Assembly (NCBI GenBank): GCA_049325415.1
Contig: JBMOLL010000008.1
Coordinates: forward strand, 61,535-125,534
Direction: 5' to 3'
Source of the DNA: JBMOLL01 sp049325415
GTDB taxonomy: Bacteria > Bacteroidota > Bacteroidia > Bacteroidales > GCA-2748055
Length of the DNA stretch: 64,000 nt
Of the stretch, positions 32,591 to 40,582 are shown in pieces (position 1 is the first letter of the stretch; each line of letters starts with the position of its first letter). A model generated the notes under the pieces. The model searched no databases. It saw only the letters and a program-made list of their open reading frames with translations, and was not told the DNA's origin. Both the position numbers and the translations under genes were made by a program.

Positions 32591-33478
32591 TTATTTCAGG
32601 ATGAAGGTTGTACCGCCGATCATTTTTCCTTCGGAGTACAGTTCCACCATATATTCTCCGGCAACAAGGTCGCCGTTATTTGTCCAGTAAATAGAAACAG
32701 GCAGGTCGGTATTTTCATAGGTCACCGATCGGGATGCTGAGGCCATAACGGTTTGTCCCTCGTAGCCAAAAGCCAGCATTTCTGCTGAACCTAGCAGGAT
32801 ACCATCGGGGCGCAGAATCCTGAGGTAAATGGTTTTATCCCCGGCGGGTGTCAGTTTATTGGCTCTCAGGTTAAAATCAATCCGCAATTTTGCAATCCGC
32901 TCAATTTTTGCCCGGGTTTTATCGCGTTTATCAAGCGGGGTCATGATAATATCTGCAGCCTGAAGGGTGACCGCCTTGTCTTTGATTTCTTCTAGAACCT
33001 GTTTTTCAGCGGTCAGCTTTTCTTTTTCAGACGAAAGCACTTTTTCCCGGGTTTTCAGTTCCACATTCTGGGCCATCAGTTCCCGGTTCATGGTATTCAG
33101 CGAGTCGATCTGAACAATGTAGCTTCGGAGCACCGCACGTATGGTTTCCATCTCCTTTTTGTACATTTTGATTTTATAGGCATCATCGGCCTGGATGGCA
33201 AGCAGACGTTCGATTTTCTGCTGCTGCATTTTCATCTGGTATTCGATGGAGTCATTATCGGTCTGCAGAGAGTCGTACCGGAAGTAGATCTGGCGCAATT
33301 CTCTTTCCAGGGAATCCCTTTCTATTCTTTTTTCCTCTTTGGTTGTTTGAAGTTCATTTGAGATAGCATCTTTATCTTTTTTAAGGTCGACAAAAAGATA
33401 GACAAGGACAAGGAGAACGATGGTCAGCAGGCCCACCAGGCCAACGAGTACACCAACACGGGATTTATTTTCAGCCAT
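32591..33478 (-). CDS. Membrane-anchored coiled-coil protein of unknown function
   Basis: I do not recognise a named family. The 295-residue protein has a short cytoplasmic start (MAENKSR), one membrane helix (about 8-30), a long charged coiled coil (about 33-170, rich in KEE, ERD and QQQ repeats) and a C-terminal beta-type domain (about 190-295) with LRILRPDGILLGSAEM, VSIYWTNNGDLVAGEYMVEL and GGTTFILK. The topology suggests a periplasmic rod with a small globular tip. It lies downstream of the LuxR gene with 93 bases between and could have its own promoter. Similar proteins occur in Bacteroidetes as hypotheticals. Confidence 0.7.
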   Translation of the reverse strand: MAENKSRVGVLVGLVGLLTIVLLVLVYLFVDLKKDKDAISNELQTTKEEKRIERDSLERELRQIYFRYDSLQTDNDSIEYQMKMQQQKIERLLAIQADDAYKIKMYKKEMETIRAVLRSYIVQIDSLNTMNRELMAQNVELKTREKVLSSEKEKLTAEKQVLEEIKDKAVTLQAADIIMTPLDKRDKTRAKIERIAKLRIDFNLRANKLTPAGDKTIYLRILRPDGILLGSAEMLAFGYEGQTVMASASRSVTYENTDLPVSIYWTNNGDLVAGEYMVELYSEGKMIGGTTFILK

Positions 33479-33571
33479 TTGTATTGTTTTTTATTTAGGT
33501 AAAGATAATTATAAGCAAAATAAAAACACTCAGCTTTATCAACAGACTTTCCATACTAACGTTCTCCGGGC

Positions 33572-34201
33572 TCAGGATAGTATATGCTCATGTTCGTCAC
33601 CTGCTTCCGGATTTTCCGCGATTTCTTCGATGGAAATCAGGTTGTTGAGGATGGCATAAACGGTGAGACCTGCCAGGGATCTGATCCCAAGTTTGTTACT
33701 GATATTTTTCCTGTGGGTATTTACCGTGTGACCGGAAAGAAAGAGCTTCTCAGCGATCTGTCTGTTTGTAAACCCCTTACAGAGGTAAGTCAGGATTGTT
33801 TTTTCCCGGTTGCTCAGCGATTCGCCGGATGTTGAAAGCGTATCCTCCTTATCCGGAAAGAACAGGGGATTCAATTTATTCATCAGGTTTTCGTATGAAT
33901 CTCCGGCAGAAAGTATTTCGCAAAAGGGCCGTTCCGCATCCGGAAGCAGAGCTCTGTCGCTGACAAGGATCAGCCGGGCGTACCATTCCGGAGAAGAGGC
34001 AAGCAGGGGCTTAATGCGAGAATAGGCCTCTTCACCGAGCAGGCAATAGTCGGGGGAGAGGGATTGCAGTTCTTCCGCAAGGTCATCTGAAGGCAGGCAT
34101 TCCTTCAGAAGACAGGCTCCCGGCAAGGAATTTACCAGGGAGGTGACGCCTTTTCGAATGATGAAAGCGTCGACAGCCAGGAGAACGAGTTTTCTTTTCA
34201 T
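33572..34201 (-). CDS. LuxR-type regulator with pseudo-receiver domain
   Basis: A 209-residue protein. The C-terminal helix-turn-helix (about 140-200) is clear: LSNREKTILTYLCKGFTNRQ, followed by the recognition segment SGHTVNTHRKNISNKLGI. The N-terminal 115 residues have a receiver-like pattern, but the block that should read PDxxLLD is PDYCLLGE, so the phosphoacceptor aspartate is glycine. It probably responds to something other than phosphorylation. I start at 34201 (MKRKLVLLAVDA); upstream in-frame ATGs would run into the hemerythrin gene. It is the last gene of a five-gene metal operon, 16 bases after the hemerythrin-domain gene. Confidence 0.85.
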   Translation of the reverse strand: MKRKLVLLAVDAFIIRKGVTSLVNSLPGACLLKECLPSDDLAEELQSLSPDYCLLGEEAYSRIKPLLASSPEWYARLILVSDRALLPDAERPFCEILSAGDSYENLMNKLNPLFFPDKEDTLSTSGESLSNREKTILTYLCKGFTNRQIAEKLFLSGHTVNTHRKNISNKLGIRSLAGLTVYAILNNLISIEEIAENPEAGDEHEHILS

Positions 34202-34217
34202 TTTCTTATTCAAGCGC

Positions 34218-34925
34218 TTACCTGCGGGTTTCCAGTTCGAGAACCCGGGGAACCAATACCCGGTCTTCCAGCTTGGCATGTTCGATGAGATCGTGTTCAA
34301 GGGAGAACATCATAGTCAGGATCTTATTGCACAGATCCTGATCGCTGAAGGGAGGCAGGTATTTAATAATCAGTACGGCAAGGTCGTTCAGCGATTTTTC
34401 CAGCCGGTCGTGTTCCCGGGCGTACTGAAGGATGGAAAAACCGCGGAACCTTTCCGGATCAGAGGCTTCACCCGAAGCCTTCTTTTCCAGATCAAGAATA
34501 TAGGGGATCACGACTTCTTCTTCATGCCGGATATGCCGGATGAATTCATTTTTATAATCGGTAAAAAAGTCGGTGAGCAATTTCCGTTGTTCAGTTCCCA
34601 GGGAGGAGCCGTTGAGCAGGGTGCTGATTTCTTTTTCAACGGCCGGAAGTTCTTTTTCGGTATAAACGCGGTGAGTATTTCGTATATAAGAAACCAGATC
34701 GCTTATCGCAATTGTACCGAGGTTTTCGGAAGGTTCATAATCGGGATCCGCACAGCTATTGGATATTTCCAGGAAAAGGGCGGTGTTCACCCGGTTTTCG
34801 GAGCAAATTTCATTTACGGTTTTGTTGCCGAACCCGAGTCTGATGCCGAAGCGGGATAAAAAGGGGATGAGCCCCGGGTATTTAAGCAGGACGTCGGCCA
34901 TGGCCATATTCTGATCGATCCTCAT
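34218..34925 (-). CDS. Hemerythrin-domain protein of the RIC/ScdA type
   Basis: A 235-residue protein. The hemerythrin-like four-helix part (about 80-235) keeps a full set of candidate iron ligands: H85, H131 or H134, E135, H172, H211, H216 and E220. The first 65 residues resemble the DUF542 region of ScdA/YtfE (repair of iron centres), but the double cysteine of that region is missing; the corresponding stretch is FGIRLGFGNKT. It may repair iron-sulfur clusters or sense nitric oxide or oxygen. The start overlaps the stop of the upstream CDF gene by 4 bases. Confidence 0.85.
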   Translation of the reverse strand: MRIDQNMAMADVLLKYPGLIPFLSRFGIRLGFGNKTVNEICSENRVNTALFLEISNSCADPDYEPSENLGTIAISDLVSYIRNTHRVYTEKELPAVEKEISTLLNGSSLGTEQRKLLTDFFTDYKNEFIRHIRHEEEVVIPYILDLEKKASGEASDPERFRGFSILQYAREHDRLEKSLNDLAVLIIKYLPPFSDQDLCNKILTMMFSLEHDLIEHAKLEDRVLVPRVLELETRR

Positions 34926-35857
34926 CTGATACGGTTTATATTCTGGATATCTGATTCTTTAACACCGAATTTCTCATCATGTTCAAGGTTCCCCCTGGGC
35001 TCAACATGCACCATCACATCGTACACATTTGGAATCCTGAGTTTTATGCTGTTTTCAACCGCTTTAGCAATGTCGTGGGATTCTTTAACGGTAAGAAGAG
35101 GATCCACCTCGATGTCCATGTTGATCATCAGGTAGGTTCCGATTTTTCTCGCTCTCATCCGGTGCGGGTTTGAAGCCCCTTCGACAGTCAGGACGGCATC
35201 AAAAAGTTCCCTGTAGAGTTCTGTTTCGGGAATACCGTCCATCAGTTCCGTATTGGAGCGCAGGAAGATTCTGAAGGCTTCGGTAATAATAAATGCGCTG
35301 ACAGCCAGGGCCACCAGCCTGTCGAGGATCGGGAGCCGGAAGACAAAGGTAACGACAAGGCCGGTGAGGACGCTCAGGGAGATCAGGATATCGTTCCTCA
35401 TATTTTTTGCATTGGCCATCAGCATGCTGCTGCTTGCTTTTCGTCCGGCGGCAAACAGATATAGGCTAAGCAGGAGTTTACCCACTATGGAGAAAAGGGT
35501 GACATAGACAGCCAGGCGGGCCGGCAGTTGAGCCGTTTCGCCGGAGATGATTTTTTCAACGGTGGAGATGGCCAGCTGGGCGCCGGCAAAGAAGATAATG
35601 AAGGAGAGGGCTTTGGTGGCAACCGTATCGGCTTTTTCGTAACCGTATGGGTATTTAATATTGGGTGGCCGGGAAATAATACGGGCGGTGATCAGGGTAA
35701 TGAGTGAGGTGAGGATGTCGGTAGAGGAATCAATGCCATCGGCCACAACCGCATAGCTTCCGGAGGCAATTCCCAGGGTGATTTTCAGCAGAGCCAGGAG
35801 GGAATTGCCAAGAATGGCCACCCAGGAGGCCCTGATGATTTTTTGTTCCCTGTTCAT
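34922..35857 (-). CDS. Cation diffusion facilitator transporter (FieF/MamB-like subgroup)
   Basis: A 311-residue metal/proton antiporter with six membrane helices in the first 205 residues and a cytoplasmic ferredoxin-like domain (about 210-290, including VMVHVEPRG). The transport-site residues differ from the zinc type: helix 2 has DGIDSSTD and helix 5 has NAKNMRND in place of HxxxD pairs. This suggests iron, manganese or broad divalent metal export, but the metal cannot be fixed from sequence. It is third in the zupT-led operon and overlaps the hemerythrin-domain gene by 4 bases. Confidence 0.9.
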   Translation of the reverse strand: MNREQKIIRASWVAILGNSLLALLKITLGIASGSYAVVADGIDSSTDILTSLITLITARIISRPPNIKYPYGYEKADTVATKALSFIIFFAGAQLAISTVEKIISGETAQLPARLAVYVTLFSIVGKLLLSLYLFAAGRKASSSMLMANAKNMRNDILISLSVLTGLVVTFVFRLPILDRLVALAVSAFIITEAFRIFLRSNTELMDGIPETELYRELFDAVLTVEGASNPHRMRARKIGTYLMINMDIEVDPLLTVKESHDIAKAVENSIKLRIPNVYDVMVHVEPRGNLEHDEKFGVKESDIQNINRIR

Positions 35858-35883
35858 GTTTCTGTTCCGATCAATAAAGCGGT

Positions 35884-36801
35884 TTATTCCCGGTGGGAGA
35901 TCAGTGTATTTTCGTGGTCCGACCCAAACTCAAACTGCAGCGTAAAATGGCAGATATTATACTGTTCTTTAAGCAAGCTTTCAATGTTATTCCGAAGGGG
36001 TTGCAGTTCGCTAACGCGAAGGTCTTTTTTTAATTCGATATGTGCTTCGAAATGAATATCATTATCGGTAAGGTTCCAGGCATGAACATGATGCATGTTG
36101 GCCACTTCCTCAAAGGCTTCAATCTTTTTCTTGATCTTCGTCAGGTTGAGGCTGTCGGGTGTTGCCTGCATCAGAATATTCACGGTCTGTTTCAGTATTC
36201 CGAAAGCCTGCCAGAGAATGAACAGTCCGATAATAATGGTGATCAGCGGATCGATCCAATATATTTTATAAAGCTGGATAAGAACACCGCCAATGATCAC
36301 GGCGACGGAGGACAGGCTGTCGCCGATCAGGTGCAGATAGGCAGCGCGGACATTGATATTCTTCGTGGAGTCTTTATGGAGCAGAATGGCGGCATAGATA
36401 TTTGCCAGCAGGCCCAGCATTGCCACGGCCAGCATGATGCCGGTATCTATTTCTTCCGGATTTTTCCAGCGGAACCATGCTTCCCTGAAGAGGTAGAAGC
36501 AGAGGATCACCAGCACGGTTGCATTCAGCATGGCGGAAAGGATCTCAATCCGTTTATATCCGAAAGTCTTTTTCTCTGAGCCATCCTTCTTGCTTATCCG
36601 CGTAGCAATCCAGGCAATAAATGTTGCTGCGGTATCGCTGAGATTGTGCAGGGAGTCGGAAAGCAGCGCAAGGCTGTTGGAAAGGAGGCCCCCGACCATT
36701 TCTGCCACCGTAATGAGCAGGTTCAGCCCTGTAGCCATCAGCAGGTTTTTTTCGTTAACCGGCTGATTATGTCGATGGTTATGTTCCGTTTGCTTTTGCA
36801 T
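35884..36801 (-). CDS. Cation diffusion facilitator transporter (CzcD/ZitB zinc type)
   Basis: A 305-residue CDF exporter. It begins with a histidine-rich tail (EHNHRHNQ), then six helices with the zinc site as HxxxD pairs: SDSLHNLSD in helix 2 and HLIGDSLSS in helix 5. The C-terminal domain has MHHVHAWNLTDND and the final CHFTLQFEF. This points to zinc, cobalt or cadmium efflux. Its start is 2 bases after the zupT stop. An importer followed directly by two exporters of different site type is an unusual combination in one operon. Confidence 0.92.
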   Translation of the reverse strand: MQKQTEHNHRHNQPVNEKNLLMATGLNLLITVAEMVGGLLSNSLALLSDSLHNLSDTAATFIAWIATRISKKDGSEKKTFGYKRIEILSAMLNATVLVILCFYLFREAWFRWKNPEEIDTGIMLAVAMLGLLANIYAAILLHKDSTKNINVRAAYLHLIGDSLSSVAVIIGGVLIQLYKIYWIDPLITIIIGLFILWQAFGILKQTVNILMQATPDSLNLTKIKKKIEAFEEVANMHHVHAWNLTDNDIHFEAHIELKKDLRVSELQPLRNNIESLLKEQYNICHFTLQFEFGSDHENTLISHRE

Positions 36802-36803
36802 AA

Positions 36804-37613
36804 TTATATAAACAATAAAAGACTGACGGCCATGATAAGCATTCCTGCCAGGAAGCCGTAAACGGAAAGGTGATGGTGGCCATATGCCCTTGCTGTGGGC
36901 AGCAGTTCATCGATAGAGATAAAGACCATAATTCCGGCTACACCGGCAAACAGTACTCCGAAGATTTTTTCACTGAAAAAGGGCAAAAGGATGAAATATG
37001 CCAGAAGTGCACCGACCGGTTCGGCAAGACCTGACAGAAACGACAGAAGAAAGCCTTTTCTTCTGCTGCCTGTTCCGTAGGATACGGGAACAGATACCGC
37101 GATGCCTTCGGGGATATTATGGATGGCAATAGCCACGGCGATGGGAATGGCGATTTCGGTACCGGAGAGGCCGGCGGCAAAGGTGGCCATGCCTTCAGGA
37201 AAATTGTGTATAGCGATGGCCAGGGCCGTAAAAAGGCCCATGCGTGTAAGTTGCGGATTTCGGGCCCCTGGATTTCCTGACATTTCTTCAATGCCCCGGG
37301 GTTCATGAGGATTTTCGTAGGAGGGGATCATGCGGTCAATGACAGCGATCAGAAGAATACCGCCAAAAAAGGCCAGAATTGTTACCCACGAACCGGTTTG
37401 GAGACCATAATAAGTGATGAGGGAGGATTTTGCTTTTTGCAGGATTTCGGCAAAAGAGACAAAGATCATCACTCCGGCGGAGAATCCAAGACTAAGTGAA
37501 AGAAACCGGGTACTTGTTTTTCGGGTAAAAAAAGCCAGAGCACTACCGATCCCTGTGGATAATCCAGCAAAGAGCGTCAAAGAGAAAGCGAGCCAGAAGT
37601 TTTCTGTAACCAT
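36804..37613 (-). CDS. ZIP family metal transporter (ZupT-like)
   Basis: A 269-residue importer with eight hydrophobic helices. The metal-binding helices read HNFPEGMATF and HNIPEGIAVSVP, the ZupT signature, which usually allows zinc, iron and manganese uptake. It is first in the operon zupT-CDF-CDF-hemerythrin-luxR. A TAACTTTG box on the minus strand at 37618-37625 lies only 4 bases before the ATG, so the transcript may be almost leaderless; this is uncertain. Confidence 0.92.
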   Translation of the reverse strand: MVTENFWLAFSLTLFAGLSTGIGSALAFFTRKTSTRFLSLSLGFSAGVMIFVSFAEILQKAKSSLITYYGLQTGSWVTILAFFGGILLIAVIDRMIPSYENPHEPRGIEEMSGNPGARNPQLTRMGLFTALAIAIHNFPEGMATFAAGLSGTEIAIPIAVAIAIHNIPEGIAVSVPVSYGTGSRRKGFLLSFLSGLAEPVGALLAYFILLPFFSEKIFGVLFAGVAGIMVFISIDELLPTARAYGHHHLSVYGFLAGMLIMAVSLLLFI

Positions 37614-37731
37614 AAACCAAAGTTACACATTTTCATGCATTGGAGACAGGTAACTTCTCTTTCAGAACGGCGGATTTAAACCTGTTCAATGCTCAGATAA
37701 GCCCATTATTTAAGGCTTGGCCGACGTAAAA

Positions 37732-38604
37732 TTATTTCTTTTTCTTTTTTACTTCCGGAGCTTTCGGAATTGGTGCCTGTGTGAAATGTGTCGGTTTCTT
37801 TTTTGTCCAGTATAACATTACAAGACCGGCCAATATCAAAGGAAGGCTAAGCAACTGGCCCATATTGAGGAGCATACCCTGTTCGAAACCGACCTGGTCG
37901 TTTTTCACAAATTCGATCAGAAGTCGTGCGGTAAAGACCAGGATCATGAAAAGACCGAAAATAAAACCATCCCTGACGGTGGTGTAGTTTTTCCTGTAAT
38001 AGAAAAACAGGAACAGAAAGATGGCCAGGTAGCTCAGGGCTTCATAGATCTGTGTCGGGTGACTTGGAACGGCGGGAAGGAGCGCTCCGGTATGAGGGTC
38101 ATAAACCCTGTCGCGAATAAAGAGAAAGGCCCAGGGAAGGTCGCTTGGCCGGCCGTATATTTCTGAATTGAACAGGTTTCCGGTTCGGATAAAAAATCCC
38201 GCGAGGGCGACAACGATCACAATCCTGTCCATCAGCCACAGGAAGTTCAGTTTGTGTTTCCGTATATAGAGCCAGATCGACAGAGGTATACCGATTGCCG
38301 CACCGTGGCTGGCCAGGCCTCCTTTCCAGATCTTCAGTATTTCAATAGGATTTTTAAGGTAGAACTCCGGTTCGTAGAAGAGGCAATGTCCGAGGCGGGC
38401 ACCGACAACGGTACCAACGGCCATGTAGATCAGGAGTTCATCCAGCATTTCGGCGGTCAGGCGTTCGGTCCGCAGGTATTTCGTAAAGATCAGGTATCCA
38501 AACAGAAATGCGGAGGCAAACATCAGGCCGTACCATCTTACCGATAAGCCAAAGATGTGAAATATTTCGGGGTTGACGTTCCAGGTGATATAATTGAGAA
38601 GCAT
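37732..38604 (-). CDS. lgt: Prolipoprotein diacylglyceryl transferase
   Basis: A 290-residue inner-membrane enzyme that transfers diacylglycerol from phosphatidylglycerol to the lipobox cysteine of prolipoproteins. About seven helices are visible. Family blocks are VGARLGHCLFYEPEFY, WKGGLASHGAAIGI and the signature arginine-rich loop RTGNLFNSEIYGRPSDLPW. The C-terminus is an added lysine-rich tail (KAPEVKKKKK). lspA, the next enzyme of the pathway, is at 57.4-58.1 kb. The gene is divergent from a Big_5 lipoprotein that would be its substrate. Confidence 0.95.
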   Translation of the reverse strand: MLLNYITWNVNPEIFHIFGLSVRWYGLMFASAFLFGYLIFTKYLRTERLTAEMLDELLIYMAVGTVVGARLGHCLFYEPEFYLKNPIEILKIWKGGLASHGAAIGIPLSIWLYIRKHKLNFLWLMDRIVIVVALAGFFIRTGNLFNSEIYGRPSDLPWAFLFIRDRVYDPHTGALLPAVPSHPTQIYEALSYLAIFLFLFFYYRKNYTTVRDGFIFGLFMILVFTARLLIEFVKNDQVGFEQGMLLNMGQLLSLPLILAGLVMLYWTKKKPTHFTQAPIPKAPEVKKKKK

Positions 38605-38606
38605 AA

Positions 38607-38636
38607 TAAAGTTATTTTGAGGGATAAAACTACAAA
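38607..38636 (-). promoter_or_regulatory. Candidate promoter of lgt
   Basis: Minus strand TTTG (38633-38636), 18 bases, TAACTTTA (38607-38614). The -7 box ends 2 bases before the lgt ATG, so either the message is leaderless or a later start is used. Confidence 0.3.
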
Positions 38637-38672
38637 ATTAATACTAATCCCCTTTAAACTGCAGTTTATAAA

Positions 38673-38705
38673 TTGGGCCGAACCCGGCTTTAAAGTATAT
38701 CTTTG
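38673..38705 (+). promoter_or_regulatory. Promoter of the Big_5 lipoprotein gene
   Basis: TTG (38673-38675), 22 bases, then TATCTTTG (38698-38705), a full match to the -7 consensus. It places transcription start near 38711, which rules out the in-frame ATG at 38557 and supports a TTG start codon at 38725 or 38731. Confidence 0.5.
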
Positions 38706-38724
38706 CACTACAAAAAGATTCAGG

Positions 38725-40581
38725 TTGGATTTGAAAAAGCGTCATTTCTATCTGGGCCTGTCCGTGATGCTCGTCATTGCCGGCTGTGCCCAGCAGGGTA
38801 GCCCGAGCGGAGGGCCAAAGGATGAGAAACCCCCGGCAGTACTGTCTGCCGAACCCGCCAACTATTCAAAGCATTTCAGTGCATCAAGGATCAGTATTGA
38901 TTTTGATGAGTATATCGTCCTGGACAATGTAAATCAGGAACTTGTTGTGTCTCCTCCCCTGGAAGAGAAACCGGTAGTGAAATTGAAGGGAAAGACGCTT
39001 ATTATTGATATTCCGGGCGAACTTCATGAAAATACCACCTATACCTTTAATTTCGGAAATGCCATCAAGGATCTTCACGAGGGGAACAAGCTCCAGAACT
39101 ATGAATATGTGTTCAGCACGGGAGCTGTACTTGACAGTCTTTCCGTGAGAGGACAGTTGCAATACGCGTTCGACCGTAAAGCGCCCGAAGAGCCCATGTT
39201 CATCATGCTTTACGGGGACCTGCGTGATTCCGTTCCCCTGCTTGAACCGCCATTTTATGTCGGCAGGTCGGATGATAAGGGCCAATTCAGCGTAAACAAT
39301 CTCCGGCCGGATGTTTATAAGCTCTTTGCCATTAAAGACGCCAACAATAATTTCCTTTTTGACCAGCCGACGGAGGAAATTGCCTTCCTGGATTCCAGCC
39401 TGATCGTATCGGCCGAGTATTTCAAAAAAATCATTGAGGCGGGGGACAGCAGTTCTGTTGCAGCGCAGGATTCAACTGGGATTTCGTTAATCAGCACTGC
39501 CGCAGTGCCGGATTCAGGCGGTCTTTCATTGATCAGCACGGCCGCAGCACCGGATTCAGCATCGGTTCCGGCCGACAGCATCCCCGGATACAAAAAATAC
39601 AATTCCATATACGTTGATCTTTTTGTTTTCACGGAAGAGAATACACTTCAATATCTTTCCGATTTTTCCAGAAAGGACCGGCGCAGGCTGGACCTGGTTT
39701 TCAGCAGGCCGGTAAGTGACAGTTTCTCGATTAAAGCACTTGACACGGAGTCGATGCCCGAAAAATGGTATCTCATGCAGAAGGGTTTAATGAAAGATTC
39801 AATATCGCTCTGGATACCGGATTCGCTTGTCTATAAGCGGGATTCCATTTATACCGTGGTGGCTTTTACCATCAGCGATTCGGCAGGAATGCCGGCGACG
39901 CGTTATGACACCCTTCTGTTTGCCTACCGGCCCTCTGGGTCGAAAAGCAGCAAAAAGCAGGCTACTCCTGAAAAATTTTCAGTCAGGACCATTTCAAAGG
40001 GAGGGCAGCAGGAGCTTAACCGGGACCTTATGTTTACAGGAAGTGTTCCCCTTTCGGGGGTTGAAGCCGATAAAATCCTGCTAAATATGGTGATTGACAG
40101 CGTGGAGACTGCGGTGCCGTTTAGCCTGGTATTGGACAGCGCCCGGATTGACCGGGCTTTTCTGAAGACCGGGTGGGCCAGCGGTTCGGACTATCACATG
40201 ATCCTTTATCCCGGTGCGTTTACCAGTCTTTTCGGGGAGACGAACGACACCACCGAGCTGCGATTTAAGTCGCGGGACCTGGAGTATTATGGGAATCTGA
40301 GCCTGGAGCTTAATAATGTAGAAATTCCTGTTATACTGGAATTGTATTCAGGGGACAAGCGGATCCTAACCCGCACCATAACACAGTCGGGGGTTTGCCT
40401 GCTCGATTATCTCGCGCCGCAGAAGTACCGGATCAAGTTCATTCTCGACCGTAACGGGAATGGTAAATGGGATACCGGAAAATACCTCCAGAAAAGACAA
40501 CCGGAGCAGACCGAATGGTTCCCGAAGGAGATTGAGGTTCGGTCGAACTGGGATCAGAGCGAATCCTATACTTTCAAATAG
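38725..40581 (+). CDS. Lipoprotein with N-terminal Ig-like domain (Big_5)
   Basis: A predicted 618-residue lipoprotein. From a TTG start at 38725 the protein has a compact signal ending in LVIAGC, followed by QQGSPSGGPKDEKPP. The next 100 residues (SAEPANYSKHFSASRISIDF, VVSPPLEEKP, TTYTFNFGNAIKDLHEGN) fit the Big_5 domain typical of Bacteroidetes surface lipoproteins. A middle linker holds a 14-residue tandem repeat. The C-terminal part includes IKFILDRNGNGKWDTGKYL, an EF-loop-like segment. ATG codons further in would destroy the signal peptide, which is why TTG is chosen. It ends 1 base before the convergent ROK gene. Confidence 0.8.
   Translation: MDLKKRHFYLGLSVMLVIAGCAQQGSPSGGPKDEKPPAVLSAEPANYSKHFSASRISIDFDEYIVLDNVNQELVVSPPLEEKPVVKLKGKTLIIDIPGELHENTTYTFNFGNAIKDLHEGNKLQNYEYVFSTGAVLDSLSVRGQLQYAFDRKAPEEPMFIMLYGDLRDSVPLLEPPFYVGRSDDKGQFSVNNLRPDVYKLFAIKDANNNFLFDQPTEEIAFLDSSLIVSAEYFKKIIEAGDSSSVAAQDSTGISLISTAAVPDSGGLSLISTAAAPDSASVPADSIPGYKKYNSIYVDLFVFTEENTLQYLSDFSRKDRRRLDLVFSRPVSDSFSIKALDTESMPEKWYLMQKGLMKDSISLWIPDSLVYKRDSIYTVVAFTISDSAGMPATRYDTLLFAYRPSGSKSSKKQATPEKFSVRTISKGGQQELNRDLMFTGSVPLSGVEADKILLNMVIDSVETAVPFSLVLDSARIDRAFLKTGWASGSDYHMILYPGAFTSLFGETNDTTELRFKSRDLEYYGNLSLELNNVEIPVILELYSGDKRILTRTITQSGVCLLDYLAPQKYRIKFILDRNGNGKWDTGKYLQKRQPEQTEWFPKEIEVRSNWDQSESYTFK
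39481..39564 (+). repeat. Two-copy tandem repeat, 42-bp unit, inside the Big_5 gene
   Basis: Units 39481-39522 and 39523-39564 encode ISLISTAAVPDSGG and LSLISTAAAPDSAS. Synonymous differences show the duplication is not brand new. It lengthens a serine/alanine/proline linker. Confidence 0.8.
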
Positions 40582-40582
40582 C

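Noticed and set aside
37554..37562. Perfect DnaA box TGTGGATAA
   Set aside because: A single copy inside zupT with no cluster of further boxes; expected by chance.
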